64,000 nucleotides of DNA from Pelagibacteraceae bacterium AG-422-I02 (GCA_003213555.1 QCMS01000001.1:85453-149452), one strand, 5' to 3'. Counted from the first letter of the stretch, positions 22,867-33,889 are shown. Numbers and translations: made by a program. Notes: generated by a model from the letters alone, not told the origin.

Positions 22867-23609
22867 ATTTTTTAATTGGTGATATAGGAAATACTTCAAC
22901 AAAAATATGTATTTTGAATAAAAAATTTCAAATTTTGAGATCATATAATTTTGATACTAGCAAGATGTGTAAAGTTAATCTTTTAAAGAATATTATTAGA
23001 AAAAAAATTAATAAAAGTATAAGTCCAGTTTTTCTATTTTCAAGTGTTGTACCAAAAGTTTTTATGAATATTAAAAAGAGTTTTAAGATGACTAAATTTA
23101 AAATTTTAGAAATTAAGAATTTAAAAATAAACAAAATTATTAAAATTAACATTAAAAATAAAAAAAAATTAGGCTCAGATCGGATAGCGAATGCAATCGG
23201 TGCAAAAAAATTCAAAAATTGTATAATTATAGATTTTGGAACAGCAACCACATTTGATATTATTAAAAATGGTACATATGAAGGGGGAGTAATTGCTCCT
23301 GGTGTAAACCTTTCTATAAAAAATTTAAGTCATGCGACTGCTTTACTTCCTGAAATTAATTTAAAAAGCTATCAAAAAAGTTATGGGAAAAATACAATCG
23401 AAGCTTTGAACGCTGGTTTTGTATGGGGATACGAGGGTTTAATAAATAATATCATAGATAAAATATTTTCTAGAAGTAAAATTAAATATAAAATTTTACT
23501 AACAGGCGGATATGCAAAATTTTTTAAGAAAATGGTGAAAAAAAATGTAGTTATTGAGCAAGATATAACTATTAAAGGAATAGCAAATGCTTATAAGGAA
23601 TTAGTATGA
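22863..23609 (+). CDS. coaX: type III pantothenate kinase
   Basis: IGDIGNTSTKI, GSDRIANAIGA, IIDFGTATTFDII, GGVIAPG. Confidence 0.94.
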   Translation: MNFLIGDIGNTSTKICILNKKFQILRSYNFDTSKMCKVNLLKNIIRKKINKSISPVFLFSSVVPKVFMNIKKSFKMTKFKILEIKNLKINKIIKINIKNKKKLGSDRIANAIGAKKFKNCIIIDFGTATTFDIIKNGTYEGGVIAPGVNLSIKNLSHATALLPEINLKSYQKSYGKNTIEALNAGFVWGYEGLINNIIDKIFSRSKIKYKILLTGGYAKFFKKMVKKNVVIEQDITIKGIANAYKELV

Positions 23610-25267
23610 GTAGAGAAAAATTAATTTTTTGTCCATTAGGTGGATCTGGAGAAATAGGTGGTAATATGAATTTATACGCTTATGGGGAAGAAGATAATCA
23701 AAAATGGATAATAGTTGACATGGGCGTTTCTTTCGCCGATGACACAGTTCCGGGTGTTGATTTAATAATGCCAGATGCAGGATTTATTATAGATAAAAAA
23801 GATGACTTACTTGGAATAATTTTAACGCATGCTCATGAGGATCACATTGGAGCCGTTGCTCATATATGGCCTAATTTAAATTGCAAGATTTATGCAACCC
23901 CTTTTACTGCCGCATTAATTTTAGAGAAATTTAAGGAAAAAAAAATTGATATATCGTCTTATTTAAATGTTGTACCTTTGAATAGTAAAATTATACTCGG
24001 AGCATTTGATATTGACTTTGTAACGTTGACCCATTCTATTTTGGAGCCTAATGGATTAAGTATCAAAACTCCACTTGGCACAATTCTTCACACTGGTGAT
24101 TGGAAAATTGATCCTAACCCACTAATTGGAAGCCAAACAGATGAAAAAAAATTAAAATCCATCGGTGAAAGCGGTGTGTCTGCAATGATCTGTGATTCAA
24201 CAAATATCTTTAGTCCTGGAAGGTCAGGCTCAGAGTCTGATGTGCGAGATAGTTTATTAAGAATTATGGAAATTAAAACTAATAGAATTTTAGTAACTTC
24301 TTTTGCATCTAATGTAGCAAGAATGGAAACTATTTTTTATTGTGCAAAAAAAACAGGACGAAATATTTGTTTGGTTGGACGGTCAATGCAAAGAATATAT
24401 AAAGCAGCAAGAAAGTGTGGTTATCTTAAGGGCTTAATTGAGCCATTAGAACCGAGAGATGCAAAAAAAGTTCCCAAAAATAAAATTTTATATTTAGCAA
24501 CTGGAAGTCAAGGAGAGCCCATGGGAGCAATGAACAGAATAATTAATGGAGTACATCCAGATGTATTCGTGGAAGGTGGTGATTGTGTAATTTTTTCATC
24601 AAAGATTATACCTGGTAACGAAAAAAAATTATATTCTATACAAAATTTAATTGTAAAAAATAAGATGGAGATAATAAGTGAAGAAAATGCTTTCGTTCAT
24701 GTATCTGGTCATCCTAATCGAGATGATTTAAAGGATATGTATAATTGGGTTAAGCCTCAATGTGTTATCCCAGTTCATGGCGAACATCGACATATGGCTG
24801 AGCATGTTTTATTTGCAAAAGAAATGCAAGTTCCAAAAACTTTATTAATTGAAAATGGAGATATTATAAAGTTATTACCTGGAGATAAGCCTGAAATTAT
24901 AGATAAAGCACCATCTGGTAAAATTTACTTAGACGGAACCATTAATGTTGAAACTGACTCTCAATCAATTAAAGATAGAAAAAATCTATCAATTAATGGA
25001 TACTTAGAAATAACACTTTTAGTATCTAATAACGGGAAAATAAAAAAACCAATAATTTCTTTCAAAGGCATTCCTGAAAAAGAAAATTCTGAGCATTTTA
25101 TTTTTGATATGGAAGATGAAATTTTTAATATCTGTAGAACTTTTTCTTTAGATAATAAGAATCAGCAAAAAAATTTAATAGAAACCATTAAGCAAAATTG
25201 CAGGAGAATCGTTAAAGAAAAAACTGGAAAAAAACCTTTTACAAACATAAATATAGCGAGAATCTAG
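23606..25267 (+). CDS. rnj: ribonuclease J
   Basis: Metallo-beta-lactamase LTHAHEDHIGAV, CDSTNIFSPGRSGSE, VHVSGHPNRDDLKDMYNWVKPQCVIPVHGEHRHM. Confidence 0.93.
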   Translation: MSREKLIFCPLGGSGEIGGNMNLYAYGEEDNQKWIIVDMGVSFADDTVPGVDLIMPDAGFIIDKKDDLLGIILTHAHEDHIGAVAHIWPNLNCKIYATPFTAALILEKFKEKKIDISSYLNVVPLNSKIILGAFDIDFVTLTHSILEPNGLSIKTPLGTILHTGDWKIDPNPLIGSQTDEKKLKSIGESGVSAMICDSTNIFSPGRSGSESDVRDSLLRIMEIKTNRILVTSFASNVARMETIFYCAKKTGRNICLVGRSMQRIYKAARKCGYLKGLIEPLEPRDAKKVPKNKILYLATGSQGEPMGAMNRIINGVHPDVFVEGGDCVIFSSKIIPGNEKKLYSIQNLIVKNKMEIISEENAFVHVSGHPNRDDLKDMYNWVKPQCVIPVHGEHRHMAEHVLFAKEMQVPKTLLIENGDIIKLLPGDKPEIIDKAPSGKIYLDGTINVETDSQSIKDRKNLSINGYLEITLLVSNNGKIKKPIISFKGIPEKENSEHFIFDMEDEIFNICRTFSLDNKNQQKNLIETIKQNCRRIVKEKTGKKPFTNINIARI

Positions 25268-25521
25268 TGGGTATAACCGGTTCAATTATAGTTTATGTAT
25301 TAATTTGGTGGATAATTTTTTTTTCAGTTTTGCCTATAGGAGTCCAATCAAACAAAGAAAAATTTAAAGAAAGAGTAGAGGGAGTTGATCCAGGAGCCCC
25401 TAATAATCCAAAAATAGCTAAAAAATTTTTAATTACTACGATAATTACTTCATTAATCTTTATTGTAATATATTATCTAGTTGAATTTGATTTATTAAAT
25501 TTAAGAAAATATTTACAATAA
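25267..25521 (+). CDS. DUF1467-family small membrane protein (GTG start overlapping rnj stop)
   Basis: WWIIFFSVLPIGVQSNKE...PGAPNNPKIAKKFLITTIITS; two TM segments; usual position between rnj and proS in alphaproteobacteria. Confidence 0.8.
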   Translation: MGITGSIIVYVLIWWIIFFSVLPIGVQSNKEKFKERVEGVDPGAPNNPKIAKKFLITTIITSLIFIVIYYLVEFDLLNLRKYLQ

Positions 25522-26834
25522 TGTATCTATCACAATTATTTATTCCAATAACTAAAGATTTACCTGCCGAGGCTAAAATCAAATCTCATCAGCTAATGTT
25601 ACAAACTGGAATGATTAGACAATCTTCTGCAGGAATTTACTCTTGGTTGCCATTAGGATTTAAAGTTATGAAAAAAATTGAGCAGATAGTAAGAGAGGAA
25701 CAAAATTCTATTGGGGCCCAAGAAATGTTAATGCCAACAATTCAATCAGCTGAAATTTGGAAAGAGAGTGGTAGATATGATGATTATGGTGAAGAGATGT
25801 TAAGAATTAAAGATAGGCAAGGAAGAGAAATGCTTTATGGACCTACAAATGAAGAACTAATTACAGACGTTTTCAGATCAAGTGTTAAATCATATAAATC
25901 ACTTCCACAAATTCTTTATCATATACAATGGAAGTTTAGAGACGAAATAAGACCAAGATTCGGCGTAATGAGGTGTAAAGAATTTTTTATGAAGGATGCC
26001 TACTCTTTTGATTTGACCGATGATGATGCAAAAAAATCTTATAACAAAATGTTTTTTTCTTATTTAAAAACTTTTAACAGATTAGGGCTCAAAGCTATCC
26101 CTATGGCTGCTGACACTGGACCAATTGGTGGGGATCTCTCTCACGAATTTATAATTTTAGCAGAAACCGGCGAAAGTCAAATATTTGCGGATAAAAGAAT
26201 ATTTGAGATAAATTTAGATAAATATGATTTTAGTGACGACTCTCTTTCTAAAATGAGAAAAGATTTTACAGATATTTATGCGGCAACAGATGAAAAATTT
26301 GACGAAAAAAAATTCAATAAAGAGGTTGATAAAAAAAATCAAATTAAAACAAAAGGCATCGAGGTAGGACATATTTTTTACTTCGGGGACAAATACTCAA
26401 AACCAATGAATTGTTTAATAGATGATAAAAGTGGAAAGAAAATTTCTGTGAAGATGGGATCATACGGCATAGGAGTTTCCAGACTCGTTGGTGCCGCAAT
26501 AGAAGCAAATTATAATAATGGCGTAATGAAATGGCCAAAACCAATATCACCGTACGATGTAGTTATTATTCCAAGTATTAGTAAAAATAATAAAGAAAAC
26601 TTAGAAAAAGCTGAAAAAATATATCAAGAATTAAAAAAACAAAATATTGACGTATTGTTGGACGATGTTGATGAAAATATGTCAAATAAATTTAAAAAAC
26701 ATGACTTAATAGGTATTCCCTTTCAAATTATTATCGGATCAAAATCTGAAAAAGAAAAATTTGAATTTAAAGAATTGAATTCTGAGAGTGAAATGTTAAG
26801 TCTAGAGAGTATTAAATCTAAACTTAAAAGATAA
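25521..26834 (+). CDS. proS: prolyl-tRNA synthetase, short form lacking the bacterial INS editing domain
   Basis: SAGIYSWLPLG, YGPTNEELIT, KFRDEIRPRFGVMRCKEFFMKDAYSF, MGSYGIGVSRLVGA; only 437 aa. Confidence 0.96.
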   Translation: MYLSQLFIPITKDLPAEAKIKSHQLMLQTGMIRQSSAGIYSWLPLGFKVMKKIEQIVREEQNSIGAQEMLMPTIQSAEIWKESGRYDDYGEEMLRIKDRQGREMLYGPTNEELITDVFRSSVKSYKSLPQILYHIQWKFRDEIRPRFGVMRCKEFFMKDAYSFDLTDDDAKKSYNKMFFSYLKTFNRLGLKAIPMAADTGPIGGDLSHEFIILAETGESQIFADKRIFEINLDKYDFSDDSLSKMRKDFTDIYAATDEKFDEKKFNKEVDKKNQIKTKGIEVGHIFYFGDKYSKPMNCLIDDKSGKKISVKMGSYGIGVSRLVGAAIEANYNNGVMKWPKPISPYDVVIIPSISKNNKENLEKAEKIYQELKKQNIDVLLDDVDENMSNKFKKHDLIGIPFQIIIGSKSEKEKFEFKELNSESEMLSLESIKSKLKR

Positions 26835-26838
26835 TATT

Positions 26839-28071
26839 TTGTTCACAAAAGTAGAAAGACTAATTTCATCAAGAAATCTAAAACCTAAAAAAAAAGAAGG
26901 TTTTTTAAAAATAATTTCTATTTTTTCATTTTTAGGAATTATGCTCGGAGTAACTATTCTTATTATAGTTATGTCTGTTATGAATGGTTTTAAAACTGAT
27001 TTGACTAATAAGATTTTAGGTTTAAATCCACATGTTATAGTTCAGCCGAATGGTTTTAAAATTGATGATATTTATATTTCTAAATTAAAACAAAAAAATA
27101 AAAATATTTCTATAAGTAAAACTTATTCAGGTGAAGGTGTAATTATCATTAATAATAAAGCGAAAGGTATTATCTTTAAAGGAGTTAACGATAAAGAAAA
27201 AAAAATAAAAGAATTTTTAAAAAAAAATATTGTTAGAGGTGATATAAAAAATTTTAAAAAAAATAATGTTTTTATAGGTTCTGAACTTGCATTTAATTTA
27301 GATCTAGATGAAGGGGATAAAATAAATTTAATGTCTTCTGTATTTGTTACTACACCACTTGGTAGTTTGCCTAAACAAGAAAATTTTAATGTTGCAGGAA
27401 TATTTAACACTGGATTTATCGAATTTGATCAGAATATAATTCTTTTAAATATAGAGGATGCCTTGTCAATTTTTGATAAAGGTATTAATGATCAAAATTT
27501 GGAGATTTACTTAAAAAATCCTTTAGCGGCTAATTCCTTTAAAGAAGAAATTGAACAATTTAATCAAAATTATTTTATTTACACTTGGTCAGATTTAAAT
27601 AAATCTTTTTTTAGTGCTTTGAAAGTTGAAAGAAATGTTATGTTTATAATATTAACGTTAATAATCATCGTAGCAGCATTTAATATTATCTCTGGTCTTA
27701 CAATTTTAATTAAAAATAAAACTAAAGAGATAGCAATTTTGAAAACTTTAGGACTTAATAATACTTCGATAAAAAAGTCTTTTTTTTTAACAGGTTTTAC
27801 GATAGGTTTTTTTGCTACAATATCTGGTGTTATTTTAGGAATTATATTTTCATCAAACATTGAAAAAATTAGAATATTTTTATCAACAGTCTTTAACCTA
27901 GAAATATTTCCAAGTGATATATATTTTTTAGAAAAGCTACCCAGTGAAATAAACCTATATTCAATTCTTTTGATATTTATTCTTTCACTAATGGTATCAG
28001 CTATTGCATCGTATATTCCAGCTAGACATATTTCAAAAATGAAAACATTTAGAGCCTTAAAATATGAGTAA
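26839..28071 (+). CDS. lolC: lipoprotein-releasing ABC transporter permease LolC/E family
   Basis: FlsX/LolE-type permease with 4 TM segments, start TTG-type; IRxFRALKYE-like terminus, followed by lolD. Confidence 0.88.
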   Translation: MFTKVERLISSRNLKPKKKEGFLKIISIFSFLGIMLGVTILIIVMSVMNGFKTDLTNKILGLNPHVIVQPNGFKIDDIYISKLKQKNKNISISKTYSGEGVIIINNKAKGIIFKGVNDKEKKIKEFLKKNIVRGDIKNFKKNNVFIGSELAFNLDLDEGDKINLMSSVFVTTPLGSLPKQENFNVAGIFNTGFIEFDQNIILLNIEDALSIFDKGINDQNLEIYLKNPLAANSFKEEIEQFNQNYFIYTWSDLNKSFFSALKVERNVMFIILTLIIIVAAFNIISGLTILIKNKTKEIAILKTLGLNNTSIKKSFFLTGFTIGFFATISGVILGIIFSSNIEKIRIFLSTVFNLEIFPSDIYFLEKLPSEINLYSILLIFILSLMVSAIASYIPARHISKMKTFRALKYE

Positions 28072-28750
28072 AATTTTAATAGAAACTGTTAATCTTAGTA
28101 AAAGCTATAAACATTTAAATGGTAATATAACTTTATTTAATAACTTTAATCTTAAAGTAAAAAAGGGAGATTTAGTTGCTTTAGTAGGCCCCTCTGGATC
28201 TGGAAAATCATCATTACTTCATTTATTAGCTTTATTAGATGATCCAACTAAGGGTGATATTAAAATTAATGATGTTTTTACTAAAAAATTTTTAGATGAA
28301 AAAAAAGATGAAATAAGAAGAAAAAATATATCAATTATTTTTCAAGACAATAATTTATTGAATGATTTCACTGCTATTGAAAATGTTATGATGCCTTTAA
28401 TCATAAAAGGGGAAAATGAGGAAATTGCAAAAAAGGAAGCTCAAAAAATTCTTAGAGCTGTAAAAATTTTTGATAGATCTCAACATTTTCCTAACGAACT
28501 TTCTGGAGGTGAGCAACAAAGAGTAGCTATTGCTAGAGCATTAATATCGAAAACAAATTTAATTTTAGCAGATGAGCCAACTGGAAATTTAGATTATCAA
28601 ACTTCAAAAGAAATATTTTCTTATTTTCTAAAATTGAAAAAATTAAAAAAAACTATAATTTTTGCAACTCACAATAGAGAACTTGCTAACAGGGCAGATT
28701 ACAAGTTGTTTATTTCTAATGCTAATATAAAACGAGTTAATGCTAGTTAA
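28064..28750 (+). CDS. lolD: lipoprotein-releasing ABC transporter ATPase LolD
   Basis: Walker A GPSGSGKSS, signature NELSGGEQQRVAIARAL, ADEPTGNLD. Confidence 0.94.
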   Translation: MSKILIETVNLSKSYKHLNGNITLFNNFNLKVKKGDLVALVGPSGSGKSSLLHLLALLDDPTKGDIKINDVFTKKFLDEKKDEIRRKNISIIFQDNNLLNDFTAIENVMMPLIIKGENEEIAKKEAQKILRAVKIFDRSQHFPNELSGGEQQRVAIARALISKTNLILADEPTGNLDYQTSKEIFSYFLKLKKLKKTIIFATHNRELANRADYKLFISNANIKRVNAS

Positions 28751-31700
28751 TAATAAAGATTTTAATCATCTTAAAGTACACACTCAATATTCAATATGCG
28801 AAGGTGCCGTTAAAATTGATGAGTTAGCTGATTATTGCAAGTCAAATAAAATAAAATCTTTAGGATTAGCTGATAGTTATAATTTATGTGGTGCACTTGA
28901 ATTTTCAGAAAAAATATCAAAAGTCGGAACCCACCCAATCATCGGGACTCAAATTAATTTAAATATGTTAGATATAATTGGAAAAATTTCATTATATGCA
29001 ACATCTGAGGAAGGATATAAAAATTTAACAAAATTATCTTCTTTAAGTTATTTAAAAAACAACGCAATGAAAGATCCATCATGTGAATTAAAGGATCTCA
29101 TTAGTAATAATAAAGATTTAATATTACTGACTGGTAATTATACAAACTTTTTTGGAAAACTTTTTTATAAAAATAAACTTAAAGATTTTGAACAAATATT
29201 AATTTCTCTAAAAAAAAACTTTAAAGATAGAATTTATTTAGAAATTCAAAGACATAATGAAGCTCAAGAAAAAAACTTTGAAAATTATTTACTTAATATA
29301 TCAAAATCTTTGCAACTTCCATTAATTGCAACTCAAGAGATTTTTTATATAAGTGAGGAAATGTACGAAGCGCATGATGCATTAGTTTGTATTGGAGAAA
29401 AAAACTTTGTAGATGACAAGGATAGATTTAAATATGGTAATCAACACTATTTTAAATCACAAGATCAAATTAAAGAACTATATTCAGATATACCTGAAGC
29501 ACTAGAGAATAATTATAATTTTCATTTAAGATTTAATTTTAAACCAAAAAAATCAAGACCAATTTTACCGTCAATTTCAAATGAAGATAGCGCTTCCCCT
29601 GAAGATGAGCTATCAAAACTAGCAAATCAAGGGTTAAAAATAAGATTAGAAAATTTTATTTTTAAAAAAAATATCAACAAACCAAAAGGACAAATTAAAG
29701 AAATTTATGAGAATAGATTGAAGCATGAAATAGATATTATTAATTCTATGAATTACGCTAGTTATTTTTTAATAGTTTCTGACTATATAAAATGGGCTAA
29801 AAAAAATTCTATTCCAGTTGGACCAGGTAGAGGTTCTGGAGCTGGCTCACTTGTTGCGTACTCTTTAGATATAACAGATTTAGATCCAATTGAATTTGAT
29901 TTAATTTTTGAAAGATTTTTAAATCCAGATAGAATTTCTATGCCTGATTTTGATATAGATTTTTGTGAGGAAAAGCGAGATCAAGTGTTTGATTATTTAA
30001 AGACAAAATATAAAAATGGTGTCGCTCACATTATTACCTTTGGAAAATTAAAGGCTAGAATGGTTTTGAGAGATGTTGGTCGTGTATTAGGACTCTCTTA
30101 TGGTCATGTAGATCGAATTTGTAAAATGGTGCCATTTGATCCATCTAGACCTCTTACACTTCAAGAATCTATCGATCGAGAACCAAGATTTAAAGAAGAA
30201 GTTAAAAACAATACTAAAGTTAAAAAGCTTTTAGAACTCTCATTAAGATTGGAAGGACTCAATCGTAATATGGCAACGCATGCCGCAGGGGTTGTAATAG
30301 CTGGTGATAAATTGTCTGAGCAATTCCCATTATATATCGATCACACTTCAAATCTAACTTTACCATCAACACAATATGATATGTATTCTTCTGAAAATGC
30401 AGGGCTGGTCAAATTTGATTTACTTGGCTTAAAAACTCTTACCGTAATTGATAACACTATAAAAAGATTAAAACTTAAAAAAATTAATCTAGATATAACT
30501 AAAATTGATCATAATGACAAAAAAGTTTTTTCTATGCTTTCATCAGGTGAGACAACAGGATTATTTCAGCTTGAAAGCGCAGGAATGAGAGAAGCTATTA
30601 AACAAATGAAGCCAAATAAATTTGACGATATCATAGCGCTTGTTGCATTATACAGACCAGGACCAATGAGTAATATTCCTATTTATAATGATTGTAAAAA
30701 TGGAATTAAAGAACCTGATTATATACATCAAACTTTAAAAGAAATATTAAAACCTACTTATGGGATAATTATTTATCAAGAACAAGTTATGCAAATTGCT
30801 CAAACTTTAGCAGGCTTTACTGCAGGTGAAGCAGATATTTTGAGAAGAGCAATGGGTAAGAAGAAGAAGGCAGAATTAGATAAACAAAAAGAAAGATTTA
30901 TTAGTGGAGCTTTAAAAAATGGGATAAAAAAAGAAGTTGCTAATTTTGTATTCACAAAAATTGAACCTTTTGCACAGTATGGTTTTAACAAAAGCCACGC
31001 CGCAGCTTATGCTTTAATTGCTTATCAAACGGCTTTTTTAAAAACTTATTACAAAGAAGATTTTATTGCAGCTACAATGTCAACTGAACTTACAAATACT
31101 TCTAAATTAAGAGAGTTCGTCGAAGAATTAAAAAAGCTTAAAGTTGAAATAGTAAAACCCTCAATAAATAAATGTTATTCAGATTTTAGAGCCATCAATG
31201 GAAAAATTTATTATGGACTTGGTGCTATTAAAAACGTTGGATATGAAGCTATATCAAATATTATTAGTGAGAGGGAAAAAAATGGATCTTTTAAATCTTT
31301 TGTTGATTTTATAAATAGAGTAAACGCAAAAGATGTAAATAAACTCCAACTAGAGGGATTAGTAAAAGCCGGAGTATTTGATGAATTTGATAATGATAGA
31401 AATAAAATTATAAATTCAATACCTAAAATCATACAAAACATCAAGAATGTAAATGAAGACAAAAATAATAATCAAACAAATCTTTTTAGTGAACAAGAAA
31501 ATGATCAAATTGAATTTGAGTTTTTACCATCTACTCCATGGAAACAAAAAGAATTAATGTCCGAAGAATTTAAATCTCTTGGATTCTTTCTTACAGATCA
31601 TCCTTTAAATGAATTTGAAGAAATCTTTAATCAGCTAAATATAATCTCTTACGATAAATTTTATAATGACAATAAAAATGACGGTTTAGTAGCCGGCACA

Positions 31701-32156
31701 GTAATGTCAATACAGGAAAAAAAAAGTTCAAAAGGGACACCATACGCTATTATCAAGTTTAGTGATAAACAGGCAGAATTTGAACTTTTCTTATTTTCAG
31801 AAATGTTAATTACTAATAGAGAAAAGTTAAAGGAATCCGAGTCTTTTGTTTTAACCTTACAAAAAGATAAAACTACTGGGGAAACAGAAAAAAAAAGAGT
31901 TAATATTAAAAAAATTCTTAATTTAGAAGATGTTATTAATAAACCATACTCAAAAGTTACTATTGAGCTCAGAAAAGACTATGATTTAGATGAATTAAAG
32001 AGTCTTTTATCTAATAAAGGAGAAACGGAAATTAATTTGATAGTTAAAGAAGAAAATAATAAAGCTTTTTTCTTATTAGAGGAAACTCGAAAGTTTGATA
32101 TAAATCATTTAAAAGCTTTAAAAGCTAAGAAATACGTGGAAAAAATAACTTTTTAG
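28740..32156 (+). CDS. dnaE: DNA polymerase III subunit alpha
   Basis: PHP domain N-terminus (HLKVHTQYSICEGA), PVGPGRGSGAGSLVAYSL, MPDFDIDFCEEKRDQVFDYL. Confidence 0.98.
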   Translation: MLVNNKDFNHLKVHTQYSICEGAVKIDELADYCKSNKIKSLGLADSYNLCGALEFSEKISKVGTHPIIGTQINLNMLDIIGKISLYATSEEGYKNLTKLSSLSYLKNNAMKDPSCELKDLISNNKDLILLTGNYTNFFGKLFYKNKLKDFEQILISLKKNFKDRIYLEIQRHNEAQEKNFENYLLNISKSLQLPLIATQEIFYISEEMYEAHDALVCIGEKNFVDDKDRFKYGNQHYFKSQDQIKELYSDIPEALENNYNFHLRFNFKPKKSRPILPSISNEDSASPEDELSKLANQGLKIRLENFIFKKNINKPKGQIKEIYENRLKHEIDIINSMNYASYFLIVSDYIKWAKKNSIPVGPGRGSGAGSLVAYSLDITDLDPIEFDLIFERFLNPDRISMPDFDIDFCEEKRDQVFDYLKTKYKNGVAHIITFGKLKARMVLRDVGRVLGLSYGHVDRICKMVPFDPSRPLTLQESIDREPRFKEEVKNNTKVKKLLELSLRLEGLNRNMATHAAGVVIAGDKLSEQFPLYIDHTSNLTLPSTQYDMYSSENAGLVKFDLLGLKTLTVIDNTIKRLKLKKINLDITKIDHNDKKVFSMLSSGETTGLFQLESAGMREAIKQMKPNKFDDIIALVALYRPGPMSNIPIYNDCKNGIKEPDYIHQTLKEILKPTYGIIIYQEQVMQIAQTLAGFTAGEADILRRAMGKKKKAELDKQKERFISGALKNGIKKEVANFVFTKIEPFAQYGFNKSHAAAYALIAYQTAFLKTYYKEDFIAATMSTELTNTSKLREFVEELKKLKVEIVKPSINKCYSDFRAINGKIYYGLGAIKNVGYEAISNIISEREKNGSFKSFVDFINRVNAKDVNKLQLEGLVKAGVFDEFDNDRNKIINSIPKIIQNIKNVNEDKNNNQTNLFSEQENDQIEFEFLPSTPWKQKELMSEEFKSLGFFLTDHPLNEFEEIFNQLNIISYDKFYNDNKNDGLVAGTVMSIQEKKSSKGTPYAIIKFSDKQAEFELFLFSEMLITNREKLKESESFVLTLQKDKTTGETEKKRVNIKKILNLEDVINKPYSKVTIELRKDYDLDELKSLLSNKGETEINLIVKEENNKAFFLLEETRKFDINHLKALKAKKYVEKITF

Positions 32157-32189
32157 ACTGTTGATTTTTTAACATGATTGTATATACGT

Positions 32190-32274
32190 TGTGCTTATTT
32201 CGCACACAGTTATAAGGGCGTTGCCCTACCGGTCCATTTAATTGGAATTACTGTGGTGGATTAACCGGAAAAAT
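32190..32274 (+). promoter_or_regulatory. candidate structured 5' leader of rpsB-tsf
   Basis: Stacked inverted repeats: TGTGC-N7-GCACA (32190-32206), AGGGC-GTT-GCCCT (32215-32227), CCGGT...ACCGG (32229-32233/32264-32268) enclosing TCCA-N6-TGGA; locally GC-rich in an AT-rich genome. Confidence 0.5.
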
Positions 32275-33003
32275 ATGAACGTACCAAAAGTAGATATTAA
32301 ACAACTATTAGAAGCAGGTGTGCACCTTGGTCACAAAACACTCAGGTGGAACCCAAAAATGAAAAAGTACATTTTTGGAGAAAAGAATTCTATTCACATC
32401 ATAGACTTAACTCAGACAGTCGATTTTATTAATAATGCTCTTTTACAAGTTCATAAGATAATCTCTGCCGGTGGAAAATTATTAGTCGTATCAACAAAAA
32501 AACAAGCCTCAGAGCAGATATGTGATTTAGCCAAAGAAACCGGTCAATATTATGTAAACCACAGATGGCTTGGAGGAATGTTAACAAATTGGAATACAAT
32601 TCAAAATTCAATAAAAAGGTTAAAAAAGTTGGAAGAACAACTTTCAAAGGAAAATCAAGGTTTTACAAAAAAAGAAATACTAAAATTTGGTAAAGAAAAA
32701 GAGAAACTTCAAAGATCTTTAGGTGGAATTTCAGAAATGAAAAAAACACCAGACTTAATATTTATTATAGACACAAATATTGAGTCACTGGCTGTTGCGG
32801 AGGCTAAACGATTAGGTATACCTATAATTGCTGTTGTAGATACAAATTCAGATCCCACCGGCATAGACTTTCCTATTCCAGGAAATGATGACGCGAGGAG
32901 GTCAATCAATCTATATTGCGAGCTTATAAAAAGCACAATTAAAGATGCAGAAAAATTTATTAAAAGCTCTGATGAAAAAAGTTTAAAATCAATTTCAAAA
33001 TAA
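32275..33003 (+). CDS. rpsB: 30S ribosomal protein S2 (start [13 protein letters not shown] track begins 32242)
   Basis: [45 protein letters not shown]. Confidence 0.98.
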   Translation: MNVPKVDIKQLLEAGVHLGHKTLRWNPKMKKYIFGEKNSIHIIDLTQTVDFINNALLQVHKIISAGGKLLVVSTKKQASEQICDLAKETGQYYVNHRWLGGMLTNWNTIQNSIKRLKKLEEQLSKENQGFTKKEILKFGKEKEKLQRSLGGISEMKKTPDLIFIIDTNIESLAVAEAKRLGIPIIAVVDTNSDPTGIDFPIPGNDDARRSINLYCELIKSTIKDAEKFIKSSDEKSLKSISK

Positions 33004-33021
33004 TTTTTAAATTAAAATTAA

Positions 33022-33888
33022 ATGTCTAGCAAAGATTTATTAGAAAATATAAAGAAACTTAGAGAGATGACTGGTGTCGGTTTTAAAGATTGTAAAATTG
33101 CTCTTGATGAAACCGAGGGAGATATACAAAAATCTATTGAATTTTTAAGAAAAAAAGGGATAGCAAAAGCTTCAAAAAAAATGAGTAGAACTGCTTCCGA
33201 AGGACTTGCATTAGTAAAAGAGGAAAACGGGCAGGTTTCAGTAATTGAGATAAATAGTGAGACAGATTTTGTAGCTAAAAACAAAGATTTCATAGATTTT
33301 TGTAAGGAACTATCTGAAATTAATTTTAAAGTGAAAGCTAATTTAGATAAAATTAATAATTCAAAAATGTCTAATGGAATTTTAGTTAAAGATAATCTTG
33401 TGAATTTAATAGCTAAAATAGGTGAAAAAATAATTATTAGAAGAGCTGACTTTTTTGATAATTCAAATGGTAAAAATTTTGCATACGTTCATTCTGCAGT
33501 GGAAAAAAATATAGGTAAGATAATTTCAATAGTTAAATTAAACGGTATTATAAATGAAAAAAATGAAAATTTCGGATCTAAAATCGCAATGCATATAGCT
33601 GCGTCAAATCCTTTAGCAATTGATAAAGATAAAATAGATAAAGGATTAATAGATAAGGAATTAGAAATTATTAAAGCTGAAATTATAAATTCAGGTAAAT
33701 CAGCAGATTTGGCTGAAAAAATTTCAAAAGGCAAATTATCAAAATTTTTAAACGACAATTCTCTTTTAAATCAAATGTGGATTATGGATCCAAAAAAAAA
33801 AGTATCAGATGTTTTAAAAGAAAACTCTACTGACAAAACTATTAAGGTAATTGATTTTATTAGATACAGAGTTGGTGAAGGAATTTAA
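33022..33888 (+). CDS. tsf: elongation factor Ts
   Basis: LREMTGVGFKDCKIALDETEGDIQKSIEFLRKKG, NSETDFVAKN. Confidence 0.97.
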   Translation: MSSKDLLENIKKLREMTGVGFKDCKIALDETEGDIQKSIEFLRKKGIAKASKKMSRTASEGLALVKEENGQVSVIEINSETDFVAKNKDFIDFCKELSEINFKVKANLDKINNSKMSNGILVKDNLVNLIAKIGEKIIIRRADFFDNSNGKNFAYVHSAVEKNIGKIISIVKLNGIINEKNENFGSKIAMHIAASNPLAIDKDKIDKGLIDKELEIIKAEIINSGKSADLAEKISKGKLSKFLNDNSLLNQMWIMDPKKKVSDVLKENSTDKTIKVIDFIRYRVGEGI

Positions 33889-33889
33889 A

